64,000 bases of DNA, taken from an uncultured Eubacteriales bacterium (lineage in GTDB: Bacteria; Bacillota; Clostridia; Christensenellales; Aristaeellaceae). Below the pieces are notes generated by a model. It saw only the letters and a program-made list of their open reading frames with translations, had not been told where the DNA came from and ran no database searches. The translations under genes were made by a program, and so were the position numbers. Shown piece after piece: positions 41,261 to 50,072 of the stretch; within the stretch, counting starts at the first letter, position 1, and each line of letters begins with the position of its first letter. The stretch lies in NCBI GenBank assembly GCA_900540045.1, contig UQEF01000003.1:32039-96038 (forward strand). The letters run 5' to 3'.

Positions 41261-41426
41261 GCTTTAACACCCTTTCTTGTCTTTCGGTAGCGAAACAGGC
41301 CGGCGTGCGCCAAAAGCCCGGGCCTCCCCGCCGTGAAACGTCAATCCCACAACAGTCTACGCAGCCGTCCACTGGCAGATACCCCCCGCGGGCCGCGTGG
41401 AAAAACGTGCCTTCCCCCTGCCGTCC

Positions 41427-41435
41427 ATTATACCA
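41427..41435 (-). promoter_or_regulatory. Extended -10 promoter for the acidic-protein gene
   Basis: Minus strand TGGTATAAT, an extended -10 element without a recognisable -35, about 165 bases upstream of the ATG at 41260. Confidence 0.45.
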
Positions 41436-41493
41436 TATTGTAGTCCGAACGCGGCCTTTCCAGCCGCCGCCAGCCGAAAAGTTTACAAAAAGC

Positions 41494-42366
41494 CTACCAG
41501 TGCATCAGCAGCGCGTCGCTTTCACACACAAAGTGCGTGTGCTCCACGGGCAGGATCTCGCCATCCAGCTGCAGCCGCATGCCTGGCGAGGACAAGGTGC
41601 AGCTGCTTGCCCGGTAGTTGTGCGCCGGGGGATGCTTGAAGAGCGTTCCCATCATCAGCGAGGGCAGATAAAAGGGAATTTTCCAGCGGGGTACGGCATC
41701 CACCAGCTGAATGTCGAACAGACCGTCGGTCACGTCGGCCTTCGGAGTGATGGGAATTCCGCCGCCGATGAAGCGCCCGTTGCCCACTGAGCAAATCATA
41801 TAATGGCCGTCCAGCACCACGTTCCCGCCGATCTCCACATGCATGGGAATGGGCCGGAAGGCCGAAATCGCACGCAGCACCCCATAAAGATAGGAACAGA
41901 TGCCGCTGAGACGCTTGCGTGCCGCGTTGGCAAAGTCCAGTACCATCACGTCGAATCCCGCGCCGCCCACGTTAAGAAAGAAGCGGTCGTTCATCATGCC
42001 GCTGTTGACAGGACGCGCAGGATGGGTCAGGATAAATTCCAGCGCATCGCGCCATTCACGTGGCGTGCCGATGGTTTTGATAAAATCGTTGCCTGTGCCC
42101 GCGGGGACTACGCCCAGCGCCGTGCGCGTGTGCCGGAGGCCGGCGGCCGTTTCGGTGAGCGTGCCGTCGCCGCCGAAGGCGATCACGGTTTCCGCCCCGC
42201 GCCCGGCGGCCTCGCGCGCCAGCTCCGTGGCATGCCGGGGGTGGTCGGTCAGGTGCTTTGCAAAGTCGATGCCGCGGCTTTTGAGCAGCGCGGCCGCTTC
42301 CTCGCCGATGCGCAATGCGCGCCCCTTACCGGCCACGGGGTTGATGACAAGCTCGATCACGGCCAT
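41494..42366 (-). CDS. Diacylglycerol kinase-type lipid kinase (YegS/DagK family)
   Basis: 290 residues. Visible: 'IELVINPVAGKGRALRI', the nucleotide-binding 'VIAFGGDGTLTETAAGL' at about 60-76, 'ALGVVPAGTGNDFIKTIG', 'FLNVGGAGFDVMVLDFANAA', and C-terminal 'ADVTDGLFDIQLV' and 'LQLDGEILPVEHTHF'. These fit DagK/YegS lipid kinases that phosphorylate diacylglycerol (or sphingoid lipids) at the membrane, probably recycling DAG from lipoteichoic acid synthesis. AAAGAGGAG precedes the ATG. Single-gene unit divergent from sbcDC. Confidence 0.9.
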   Translation of the reverse strand: MAVIELVINPVAGKGRALRIGEEAAALLKSRGIDFAKHLTDHPRHATELAREAAGRGAETVIAFGGDGTLTETAAGLRHTRTALGVVPAGTGNDFIKTIGTPREWRDALEFILTHPARPVNSGMMNDRFFLNVGGAGFDVMVLDFANAARKRLSGICSYLYGVLRAISAFRPIPMHVEIGGNVVLDGHYMICSVGNGRFIGGGIPITPKADVTDGLFDIQLVDAVPRWKIPFYLPSLMMGTLFKHPPAHNYRASSCTLSSPGMRLQLDGEILPVEHTHFVCESDALLMHW

Positions 42367-42441
42367 CCGCTCCTCTTTGGAAAAGCTGCTTTTCTGATCT
42401 ATTCTACAACATTTGCGCTGAAAAGGGAAGATACGCGCGTA

Positions 42442-42470
42442 TTGTCTTTTCGAAAAAAAAGAGGTACCAT
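42442..42470 (+). promoter_or_regulatory. Promoter of sbcD-sbcC
   Basis: TTGTCT (42442-42447), 17-base spacer, TACCAT (42465-42470), 43 bases before the sbcD ATG. Confidence 0.6.
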
Positions 42471-42512
42471 AGCCCTGCCGGCCTTTGGGCCTGGGCGGAA
42501 GGGAGGAGCCTC

Positions 42513-43649
42513 ATGCGTTTTTTGCATCTGTCCGATTTGCATATCGGGCGCAGGCTCAATGGTTTCAGTCTGCTGGAGGACCAACGGGCCGTGCTGGGTC
42601 AGGCGGTGAAACTGGCTGAAGAATGCGACGCAGTGCTGCTTGCGGGCGATCTCTACGACAAGCCCCAGCCCCCGGCGGAGGCCATCCGTGTCGTGAGCGA
42701 TTTCCTGGTGGCGCTCCGTGGCCTGGGAAAGCCCGTCTTTGCCGTCAGCGGGAATCACGATGCGCCCGAACAGGTGGCTTATTGCCATGAGCTGCTGGGC
42801 CGGTGCGGAGTGTTTCTCTCTCCGGCCTTTGACGGGGCGCTGCATGGCCATACCCTGCGCGATGCGTACGGGGAGGTGCGCGTGTGGCTGATGCCGTTTT
42901 TGCGTCCCTCCGCCGTACGGCCATATTTCGAGAATGTGCGCACCTTTGAGGACGCGATACGGGCGGCGCTGTCCACCGTGGCGCGGGAACCGCACATGAG
43001 GCATGTGCTGGTTGCGCATCAGTATGTCACCGGCGCCGCGACCTGCGATTCGGAAATCCTCTCGCTGGGCGGGACGGATCAGGTGGGCACCTCGCTCTTT
43101 GACGGATTTGACTATGTGGCGCTGGGCCATTTGCATTCCCCGCAAAAGCTGTGCGGCGGGCGGGTGCGTTACTGCGGGTCGCCGCTGAAGTACTCACTGT
43201 CGGAGGAGCGGCAGCGTAAGGCCGCGCTGGTGGTGGACCTGGGGCCGGAGGGACTGCGCGGCGTGGAGGAGCACCCCTTTGCGCCCCTGCGAGATCTGCG
43301 CACGGTTCGGGGTGCGCTCAAGGAATTGACTGAGCCGGAATGCTTCAGCGAGGACTACGTCTATGCCGAGCTGACCGACGAGGAGGCGCTGGCGGACCCG
43401 GTGGGGGCGCTGCGCATCACCTATCCCAACCTGATTGGCATGCGGGTGCGCAACAGCCGCACAAACGACGGCCTCGCGCAGGCGGAAGCAGAGGTGGAAG
43501 CGGCGGAGAGACGCACACCGCTGGAGCATTTCACGGCCTTCTACCAGATGCAGAATAACGGCACGCCGCCCGATGAGCGGCGGCTCCGCGTGATGCGGCA
43601 AGTGATAGAGGAAGCGGAGGCGAAACGGCATGAGGCCGGTCAGGCTTGA
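42513..43649 (+). CDS. sbcD: Exonuclease SbcD (Mre11-type nuclease)
   Basis: 378 residues. Metal-dependent nuclease subunit of SbcCD, which opens hairpins and trims double-strand breaks. Phosphoesterase motifs in order: 'LHLSDLHIGRRLNG', 'VLLAGDLYDKPQPP', 'VFAVSGNHDAPEQV', 'HVLVAHQYVTG' and 'YVALGHLHSPQ'. The C-terminal cap (about 280-378) ends in a helix that should dock onto SbcC. It overlaps sbcC by 20 bases. Confidence 0.95.
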   Translation: MRFLHLSDLHIGRRLNGFSLLEDQRAVLGQAVKLAEECDAVLLAGDLYDKPQPPAEAIRVVSDFLVALRGLGKPVFAVSGNHDAPEQVAYCHELLGRCGVFLSPAFDGALHGHTLRDAYGEVRVWLMPFLRPSAVRPYFENVRTFEDAIRAALSTVAREPHMRHVLVAHQYVTGAATCDSEILSLGGTDQVGTSLFDGFDYVALGHLHSPQKLCGGRVRYCGSPLKYSLSEERQRKAALVVDLGPEGLRGVEEHPFAPLRDLRTVRGALKELTEPECFSEDYVYAELTDEEALADPVGALRITYPNLIGMRVRNSRTNDGLAQAEAEVEAAERRTPLEHFTAFYQMQNNGTPPDERRLRVMRQVIEEAEAKRHEAGQA

Positions 43650-46242
43650 AATGAGCGCCTTTGGCCCCTATGCGGGGTTGGAGACGGTGGATTTTACCCT
43701 GCTGGGTGAAAGCGGCCTGTTTTTGATTACCGGGGATACGGGCGCTGGCAAGACCACGCTGTTTGACGCCATTTCCTTTGCGCTCTACGGAGTGGCCTCC
43801 GGCGGAACCAGGCGCCGCAGCGCCAAGAGCTTCCGCAGCGATTTCGCAAGCCCGGCGGACGAAACCTGGGTCCGATTTACCTTTGAAAGTGGCGGCCGGC
43901 GGTGGACCGTGCGGCGAAGCCCCGAATATCTCAAACCCGGACGCAAAACTCCGCGCCCGGCCGAGGCGGAGCTCGTCTGCGAGGATGGGACCGTTTATGC
44001 CCGCATCGACGCGGTCAACGCGGCGGTGGAGGAATTGCTGGGGCTGGACGCGGCGCAGTTTGCGCAGGTGGCCATGATCGCCCAGGGGGATTTTCTCTCC
44101 ATTCTCCGTGCGGACAGCCAGAAACGCGCGCTGATCTTCCGCCGCATCTTTGATACCCAGCTTTATGAAGATATTGCGCAGGTTCTGCGCGACCGTCGCG
44201 CTCAAGCGCAGGCCGGATTGGAAAAGGCGCAGGCGGCCTATGCCGCGCTCGCCGCACAGGCCGCCGCGGACAGCCCGCCGGAATGGGGGGAGCCAGCCTC
44301 CGCCAGCGTTTACGGCTCCCGGATGCTGGACGCCCTGCGCACGCAGGAGGCCGCCGACCGGGAAGCGCTGCAAGTGGCGTGCCGGATGCGCGAGCAGGCG
44401 CAGGGCGATCTGCGTGAGGCAGAGGCCGCCCTGGCCAATGCGCAGGCGCACAATCGGGGCGTAAAGAGCCTGGCAGAGAAGCGCGAGGAAACGCTTGCCC
44501 TGCGCTCGCAGAAGCCGGAAATGGACGCGCTGAAGGAGACGCTTGACCGGGCGCGCCGCGCCCGCACCGTGCGCCGGCTGGAAGAGGCTGCCCAGCGGGA
44601 ACAGGCACGGCTGGCTGCACTGGATGGGCGGATACGGGAGCAGGAGGCCGCCGCTACGCAGGCCGAGGCCGCAGAGCGGAAAGCAGGGGAGCGCGCCGCG
44701 CAGGTACAGGCCTGGCAGGAACGCATGGAGGAACTGCGGCGCAAGCGGGACCGCCTTTCCGAGGTGCTTCCCCTGTTTGCCGCGCATCGAAAGGCGGCTG
44801 AAACGATGGAAAAGCGCGCCGCTGCGCTGGCCCGTGCGCTGGAGGCACGGGAGGCCGCGGCGGCCCGTTATGCGGAGGTGTCCGCCGCCTATCTGGCGGA
44901 TCAGGCCGGCGTGCTGGCCGACCTGCTCCAAAATGGTCAGCCGTGCCCCGTGTGCGGCTCCCGCGAGCATCCCGCCCGCGCGAAGCATCTGGATGCCGCG
45001 CCTGATAAGGCGCAGGTGGACGCCGCCGCCGCCCGGCGAGACGAAACCGACCGCGACGCCGGCCGGGCCGGAGAGGATTGCGCCGCGGCGCGAAGCGATC
45101 TGGAGAACCTGCGCGAGCGGCTGACCGGTGTGATCGGCGGCAGGACGCCCGATGACGCGCTGGAGGCGGAATGCCGGGAAAAGCACGCGCGCTTCAGCCG
45201 CCTGATCGACGAGCTGCGCCAGAGCATTGAGGAGGCGCAGCGCGGGCAGCAGGCGGCCCGCAGCGCCCTTGAGGCCGCCCGTGCCGTGCTCAGCGGCAGC
45301 CGGAGCGAGCGGGCGGCGCAGCAGGAGGCAGCTCAGACCGCGGCGGCGGCGTTTCAAAATGCGCTGGGCGACGAAGGCTTCGACGGCGAGGCCGCCTACC
45401 GTGCCGCGCTGGTGGAGGAGCGGGAGGAAAACGCCATGGCAGCCCGCCTTACGCAGTATGGGAACGCGCTTTCGGCCGCGGAGGCGGCATTGGCCAGCCT
45501 GGCCGCGATGTGGGAGGGCAGGCAGCCTGTGGACGGAGAGGCGCTCAAGGCCCGAACGGAAGCCCTCAGCGCCCGTGCCGAGGCGCTGCTTAGGCAGGAG
45601 AAGGAGGCGGATGCGCGCCTTTCGCATAACAGCCGGCTGCTGCCGCAGCTGGAGAAAGCAGTGCGGGAGGCAGGGGAGAAGCTGGAGGATTTCGGCGTGC
45701 TGGACGACCTGTACCGCACAACATCGGGCAATGTGCGCGGAGCCAGGAAGATCCCGTTGGAAAACTACCTGCTGCAATACTATTTTCGCCGCGTAATTAT
45801 CGCGGCCAATGCACGGCTGTCGCGCATGTCGGAAGGACGGTTCAGCCTGTGCCAGAAGCAGGAGGAAGGGCTGGGCGGCAAGGCGGGTCTGGCGCTGGAC
45901 GTGCTGGACCGCCACACCGGCAAGGTGCGCGACGTGGGCACGCTCTCCGGCGGAGAATCGTTTCTGGCGTCGCTGGCCATGGCGCTGGGCTTTGCCGACG
46001 TGGTGCAGGCGCGGCGCGGTGGCGTGCGGCTGGATACGCTGTTCATCGACGAAGGCTTCGGCACGCTGGATGAGGAAAGCCTGCTTCGAGCGCTTCATGT
46101 GCTCCAGGAGCTGGCCGGCGGGCAGCGGCTGGTCGGCGTGATTTCGCACGTGGCCGCGCTCAAGGATTGCATAGAAAGGAAAATCGAGGTAGGCGCCGCA
46201 CCCGCGGGCGGCAGCACCGTGCATGTCGTATGCGGGGATTGA
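43630..46242 (+). CDS. sbcC: Exonuclease SbcC (Rad50-type ATPase)
   Basis: 870 residues. SMC-like ATPase partner of SbcD. Walker A 'ITGDTGAGKTTLFDAISFAL' at about 34-53, then Q-loop 'AMIAQGDFLSILRADSQKR', long coiled coils (about 180-430 and 460-690), zinc hook 'GQPCPVCGSREHP' at about 436-448, signature 'TLSGGESFLASLAMALGFAD' at about 770-789 and Walker B 'LDTLFIDEGFGTLDEESL'. Shorter than E. coli SbcC (1048) but usual for Clostridia. Very high Ala and Arg content reflects the GC bias. Confidence 0.95.
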   Translation: MRPVRLEMSAFGPYAGLETVDFTLLGESGLFLITGDTGAGKTTLFDAISFALYGVASGGTRRRSAKSFRSDFASPADETWVRFTFESGGRRWTVRRSPEYLKPGRKTPRPAEAELVCEDGTVYARIDAVNAAVEELLGLDAAQFAQVAMIAQGDFLSILRADSQKRALIFRRIFDTQLYEDIAQVLRDRRAQAQAGLEKAQAAYAALAAQAAADSPPEWGEPASASVYGSRMLDALRTQEAADREALQVACRMREQAQGDLREAEAALANAQAHNRGVKSLAEKREETLALRSQKPEMDALKETLDRARRARTVRRLEEAAQREQARLAALDGRIREQEAAATQAEAAERKAGERAAQVQAWQERMEELRRKRDRLSEVLPLFAAHRKAAETMEKRAAALARALEAREAAAARYAEVSAAYLADQAGVLADLLQNGQPCPVCGSREHPARAKHLDAAPDKAQVDAAAARRDETDRDAGRAGEDCAAARSDLENLRERLTGVIGGRTPDDALEAECREKHARFSRLIDELRQSIEEAQRGQQAARSALEAARAVLSGSRSERAAQQEAAQTAAAAFQNALGDEGFDGEAAYRAALVEEREENAMAARLTQYGNALSAAEAALASLAAMWEGRQPVDGEALKARTEALSARAEALLRQEKEADARLSHNSRLLPQLEKAVREAGEKLEDFGVLDDLYRTTSGNVRGARKIPLENYLLQYYFRRVIIAANARLSRMSEGRFSLCQKQEEGLGGKAGLALDVLDRHTGKVRDVGTLSGGESFLASLAMALGFADVVQARRGGVRLDTLFIDEGFGTLDEESLLRALHVLQELAGGQRLVGVISHVAALKDCIERKIEVGAAPAGGSTVHVVCGD

Positions 46243-46245
46243 GGC

Positions 46246-46275
46246 TTGTCCGGCAGGAAGCAGGTATGGTATAAT
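46246..46275 (+). promoter_or_regulatory. Promoter of the secreted split-barrel protein
   Basis: TTGTCC (46246-46251), 18-base spacer, TATAAT (46270-46275) with extended -10 TG (TGGTATAAT). Confidence 0.72.
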
Positions 46276-46332
46276 AGAAAAAAGACGGGTTTGCCAAAGC
46301 CCGGTCCAAAACAGAAAGGATGTGCGGTTCCC

Positions 46333-46830
46333 ATGAAAAAGATGACGCTGCGCCTTGTGATGCTCGTAATGGCGGCCCTGCTGGCCTGCGCCCCTGCCCT
46401 GGCTGAGGTGGATGCCTTTACCAGCGCGTCGGTGACCGATTTCTATGGAGACAATGCCCTCACCGGCGATGAGCTGATGAATGCCATCAACTCCTTCTCC
46501 GGATTCTACCTGGTGTGCACCACCAACCCCGACGGCAGCGCCAACGCAGGCTATTTCATCTATGGCTGCGCGGAGCTGGACGGCAAGTATTACCTCAAGA
46601 TGGGCCTGGCCGAGAACCAGAGCCGTCAGAATCTGCTGACCAACGGCGAAGGCCTGGCCGTGTATGCCGCCACGCCCGCCGGCGGCGAGGAGGATGAGCT
46701 CTACGCCGTGTCCGGCGCGCGGATGCGTTTCACCGTCGTGACCGATGCCGAGGTTCTGGCTGCGCTGGAGATCGAGGAGGGCGGCTCCACCATCCTGTGC
46801 GAGATCACCGAAACCAAGTCCCTGGGCTGA
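46333..46830 (+). CDS. Exported PNPOx-like split beta-barrel protein
   Basis: 165 residues with a signal peptide (MKKMTLRLVMLVMAALLACA, cut after ALA). The mature part, 'FYLVCTTNPDGSANAGYFIY', 'YYLKMGLAENQSRQNLLTNG', 'LAVYAATPA', 'YAVSGARMRFTVVTDAEVLA', follows the order of strands of flavin-binding pyridoxamine-phosphate-oxidase-like domains. Those are normally cytosolic, so an exported version is odd. No clear FMN-binding Arg/Lys motif can be asserted. GGA 12 bases upstream of the ATG is a weak ribosome-binding site. Monocistronic between promoter and terminator. Confidence 0.65.
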   Translation: MKKMTLRLVMLVMAALLACAPALAEVDAFTSASVTDFYGDNALTGDELMNAINSFSGFYLVCTTNPDGSANAGYFIYGCAELDGKYYLKMGLAENQSRQNLLTNGEGLAVYAATPAGGEEDELYAVSGARMRFTVVTDAEVLAALEIEEGGSTILCEITETKSLG

Positions 46831-46847
46831 TACCGCGGCTTTGGGCA

Positions 46848-46881
46848 TGGACCGCTGACGGCTGCGTCAGCGGTCCTTTTT
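46848..46881 (+). terminator. Terminator before ilvE
   Basis: GGACCGCTGACG and CGTCAGCGGTCC form a perfect 12-bp stem around GCTG, followed by TTTTT. Confidence 0.92.
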
Positions 46882-46935
46882 GGTTGGCGTGGGGGAGGGG
46901 CCCCGCCTCTCCCACGAATTGCATCGGCCAAAACC

Positions 46936-46963
46936 TTGACAGCCGCCGCACAGGGGTTATAAT
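46936..46963 (+). promoter_or_regulatory. Promoter of ilvE
   Basis: TTGACA (46936-46941), 16-base spacer, TATAAT (46958-46963). The leader to the ATG at 47038 is about 68 bases, too short for a T-box. Confidence 0.8.
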
Positions 46964-47037
46964 AAGGGTTAGCGTCTGGGCGCTGAAATGATCTTGCTTT
47001 CCTTGGGAATGCAGGAAGATGTGGAGGAAGAAGCGGT

Positions 47038-48108
47038 ATGAACGTACAAATGAATCTGTCCCGGAATCTGAAAGACAAGCCGGCCGATGAGAGCAAGCTG
47101 GGCTTTGGCCACATCTTCACCGACCATATGCTTATGATCAACTACACCGACGGCAAGGGCTGGCACGACGCCCGCATCGTGCCTTACGGCAACCTTTCGC
47201 TGGACCCTGCCTGCCAGGTGCTGCACTATGGACAGGAGATCTTTGAGGGCCTCAAGTGCTACCGCACGCCGCAGGGCGGCTTCAACCTCTTCCGCCCCCG
47301 CGCCAATTTTGAACGCTTTGCCCGCAGCGCTGAGCGCATGGGCATGGCGCCTCTTCCGGTGGAAGACGGCCTTGAAACGCTGCTGGCGCTGCTGGACGTG
47401 GACAAGGAATGGACCCCCCATCAGGAGGGCACCTCCCTCTACATCCGCCCCACGATGATCGCTACCGACAATCATCTGGGCGTATCCACCTCCAGCACGT
47501 ATCTGTACTATGTCATTTTGTCGCCTTCCGGCGCTTACTACGCTTCGGGCCTGGCTCCGGTGGGCATCTATGTGGAGGATTCCTATGTGCGCGCCGTGCG
47601 CGGAGGCATCGGCTTTGCCAAGACCGGCGGCAACTACGCGGCCAGCATTCTGGCCGGCATGAACGCCAAGCACATCGGCTATGCGCAGGTGCTGTGGCTG
47701 GATGGCGTGCATCAGCGCTACATCGAGGAAGTAGGCGCGATGAACATGATGTTTGTCTATGAGGACCGCAGGATCGTCACGCCTGTCCTCAACGGCAGCA
47801 TCCTTCCCGGCATCACGCGCGACAGCGTGCTCAAGCTGGGCAAGCACCTGGGCTATGAAACCGAAGAAGCCCGGATGGACATCCATGACGTGATCGCCGA
47901 CATCAAGGCCGGCCGTGTGACGGAGGCGTTTGGCACCGGCACTGCCGCGGTGGTTTCTCCCGTGAACAAGATCCGCTTCCAGGGCGAGGAGATCGGCATC
48001 GGAGACGGCGGCATCGGCCATATCACCCAGCAGCTGTACGACGTGCTCACGGGCATCCAGTTCGGCAAGACGGAAGATCCCATGGGCTGGGTTGTCCATC
48101 TGAAATAA
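47038..48108 (+). CDS. ilvE: Branched-chain amino acid aminotransferase
   Basis: 356 residues, the longer bacterial/eukaryotic-type BCAT (about 350-360) rather than the 309-residue E. coli type. PLP enzyme that interconverts Leu, Ile, Val and their keto acids. Visible: 'LGFGHIFTDHMLMINYTDGK', 'LHYGQEIFEGLKCYRTPQGG', the PLP lysine in 'GFAKTGGNYAASILAG', 'QVLWLDGVHQRYIEEVGAMN', 'LPGITRDSVLKL' and 'EAFGTGTAAVVSPV'. GAGGAAGAAGCGGT precedes the ATG. It heads a run of close-set plus-strand genes to 54.4 kb. Confidence 0.95.
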   Translation: MNVQMNLSRNLKDKPADESKLGFGHIFTDHMLMINYTDGKGWHDARIVPYGNLSLDPACQVLHYGQEIFEGLKCYRTPQGGFNLFRPRANFERFARSAERMGMAPLPVEDGLETLLALLDVDKEWTPHQEGTSLYIRPTMIATDNHLGVSTSSTYLYYVILSPSGAYYASGLAPVGIYVEDSYVRAVRGGIGFAKTGGNYAASILAGMNAKHIGYAQVLWLDGVHQRYIEEVGAMNMMFVYEDRRIVTPVLNGSILPGITRDSVLKLGKHLGYETEEARMDIHDVIADIKAGRVTEAFGTGTAAVVSPVNKIRFQGEEIGIGDGGIGHITQQLYDVLTGIQFGKTEDPMGWVVHLK

Positions 48109-48145
48109 ATCATACACCTGAGCAGAGGGGAAAGGGGGTCGCCGC

Positions 48146-49192
48146 GTGCTCAGAGAAGTGACCCTTCATGCGGATTGGTGCGAGATGACCATGAGCATGA
48201 TGCGCGAAAAACAGTTTGAGGCATGCGAGCGCCGCCTTTTTGCCCATCCTGGGGTGGGGTTGTTTGCGCCGGAGGCCACCGAGGCGGATGCGCAGGCCCT
48301 GCTGGCCGGCTCGTTTGACGATGTGGGCGGCAAGAGCCGCCATACGCTGGCGACGCTGGAGGGGCTGCGTGCCGCCGTGATGGAGCGTCTGCCCAAGGAG
48401 GCGCTCTATATCAGTGCGGGCGAGATGCAGCTGGTGGAGCGCCTGCTCATCAACGACGGCGAGCTGCTTTTGGGCGACTGGGATGATCTGGGCGCGGCGG
48501 AAGCGCTGGTCAGCCGCCTTTGGTGCAGCTTTCATGCCGAGGGCGACGACTGGACGCTGCTTCTGCCACAGGCGTTGCATGATCCACTGGCGCGCGCCAT
48601 CGCTGCGGAAGAAGCGCAAGGAGCGCGCGAGCGCCTGCTTCGCTATGATGCGACCATCCATGGCCTGCTCTATATCGCGGGGCTGTTGCACTCGGCACAG
48701 CCGATCGGCTTCTTCATGCACGACGTGATGCGTGAGGACGGGCCCCTTGCCATGCAGATCGCCCGGCGCTATCTGCAGGCTTCTTTCGAATACGTCACCG
48801 ACGCCAATGGCGATTTGATCCTCCTGCATCCGGGCCTGGCCGACCCTTACCGCCTGGTGGGCGGCGAGCGCGCGGATGGCGGCATCTTTACGCTGGAACT
48901 GTCCCAGGAGATGATCGCCGGGGGCATGAACGGCATCCTCCCGGAGGAGCAGCCGCTCAACGAGGCCCTGTGTGGTGCGCTCAACGGTGCTCTTCGCCCC
49001 GAATACGAGCTGGGCGAGGCTGCCGAGGATCTGCGCATGCTGGCTAAGCAGGGCGTGGGACTGAAGGAAATGGAGAATGTGATGGCCTCGATGCTGGCGG
49101 TTCTGCCGACGCGGGCCATGAAGGACGCGCTGGAACGCCTCTATCTGTGCACGCCGCACTGGATGGGCCTGAAGACGGCGCTTTCGCACTGA
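48146..49192 (+). CDS. Conserved-looking cytosolic protein, family not recognised
   Basis: 348 residues, no signal or membrane segment, mostly helical. Segments that look structured are 'DWCEMTMSMMREKQFEACER', 'AGSFDDVGGKSRHTLATLEG', 'HGLLYIAGLLHSAQPIGFFM' and 'LHPGLADPYRLVGGERADGG'. No catalytic motif that I know. GTG start at 48146 with AAAGGGGG 7 bases upstream. It lies 37 bases after ilvE and 7 bases before a pseudouridine synthase gene, so it belongs to that transcript. Confidence 0.6.
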   Translation: MLREVTLHADWCEMTMSMMREKQFEACERRLFAHPGVGLFAPEATEADAQALLAGSFDDVGGKSRHTLATLEGLRAAVMERLPKEALYISAGEMQLVERLLINDGELLLGDWDDLGAAEALVSRLWCSFHAEGDDWTLLLPQALHDPLARAIAAEEAQGARERLLRYDATIHGLLYIAGLLHSAQPIGFFMHDVMREDGPLAMQIARRYLQASFEYVTDANGDLILLHPGLADPYRLVGGERADGGIFTLELSQEMIAGGMNGILPEEQPLNEALCGALNGALRPEYELGEAAEDLRMLAKQGVGLKEMENVMASMLAVLPTRAMKDALERLYLCTPHWMGLKTALSH

Positions 49193-49199
49193 TGAGAAG

Positions 49200-50057
49200 A
49201 TGAAACGCTATGATTTTACCGTGCCGGAAAACGCGCAGGGAACAAGGCTGTTTCCCTGCGCCTGCCGGATGCTTCCGCAGGTTCCGGCTTATGCGTTGCG
49301 CCGCGCTTTTCAAAAACGAGATGTGAAGGTCGATGGCCATCGGGTGGACCTCTCCGCCATGGCCGGCCCCGGTACGCAGGTGTGCATCTATACCGACGAG
49401 GCACGGGTCAAAACCGTGCCTGTTGTCTATCAGGATGAAAATGTGCTGGTAGCGGTCAAGCCCGCGGGCGTCAGCTGCGAGCCGGACCGCAGGGGCGGCA
49501 AGACGTTTCCCCAACTCCTGTGCGAACAGCTCGGCCCCGGAACTGCCGAGCCGCTACTTTGTCACCGCCTGGATAACCCCACGGAGGGATTGCTGATGCT
49601 GGCCCGCACGCCGGAGGCGCAGCAGGCCGCACAGGATGCGTTCCGTCGGGGCGAGGTGCGCAAGGAGTATGAGTGCCTTGTACGCGGCACGCCCAGTCCG
49701 CACCATGCGGTGCTGGAGGCCTGGCTTGTTAAGGACGCGCTCCACGCGCGCGTGCGGGTGCTCGCCCGCGAGGCGGAGGGGGCCAAGCCCATCATAACCG
49801 AATACGACGTACTGGAGCGGGGCGACTGCGCCCGCCTGCGCGTCAGGCTGCACACGGGCCGCACTCATCAGATCCGTGCGCATATGGCTTTCATCGGCCA
49901 TCCGCTTCTGGGCGACGACCAGTATGGCGACCGGGATTTCAACCGCGCGATGAAGGCCCGCCGGCTCATGCTGTGCGCCGTGTCGCTCACGCTGCAAACC
50001 TCCGGGCCGCTGGCCTACTTAAATGGGTGTACCTTTACCGCAGCCCCCTCGTTTTGA
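49200..50057 (+). CDS. RluA-family pseudouridine synthase
   Basis: 285 residues. N-terminal S4-like domain ('ALRRAFQKRDVKVDGHRVDL'), then catalytic motif 'LLCHRLDNPTEGLLMLART' with the Asp that attacks uracil (RLD; Asn-Pro replaces the common Thr-Ser at the next positions), 'QDAFRRGEVRKEYECLV' and 'LRVRLHTGRTHQIRAHMAFI' plus 'GHPLLGDDQYGD'. Acts on 23S rRNA (RluD/RluC type) or tRNA; target not decidable. It has no ribosome-binding site of its own beyond GATGAGAAG after the upstream stop, so it is likely coupled. Confidence 0.9.
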   Translation: MKRYDFTVPENAQGTRLFPCACRMLPQVPAYALRRAFQKRDVKVDGHRVDLSAMAGPGTQVCIYTDEARVKTVPVVYQDENVLVAVKPAGVSCEPDRRGGKTFPQLLCEQLGPGTAEPLLCHRLDNPTEGLLMLARTPEAQQAAQDAFRRGEVRKEYECLVRGTPSPHHAVLEAWLVKDALHARVRVLAREAEGAKPIITEYDVLERGDCARLRVRLHTGRTHQIRAHMAFIGHPLLGDDQYGDRDFNRAMKARRLMLCAVSLTLQTSGPLAYLNGCTFTAAPSF

Positions 50058-50072
50058 TGGGAGAAGAAGCAC

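Noticed and set aside
43531-46848. An uninterrupted 1105-codon minus-strand reading frame
   Set aside because: Antisense to sbcC, whose ATPase and zinc-hook motifs are complete. A shadow.
46964-47037. T-box or other riboswitch upstream of ilvE
   Set aside because: The leader is about 68 bases, has no T-box sequence or terminator pair.
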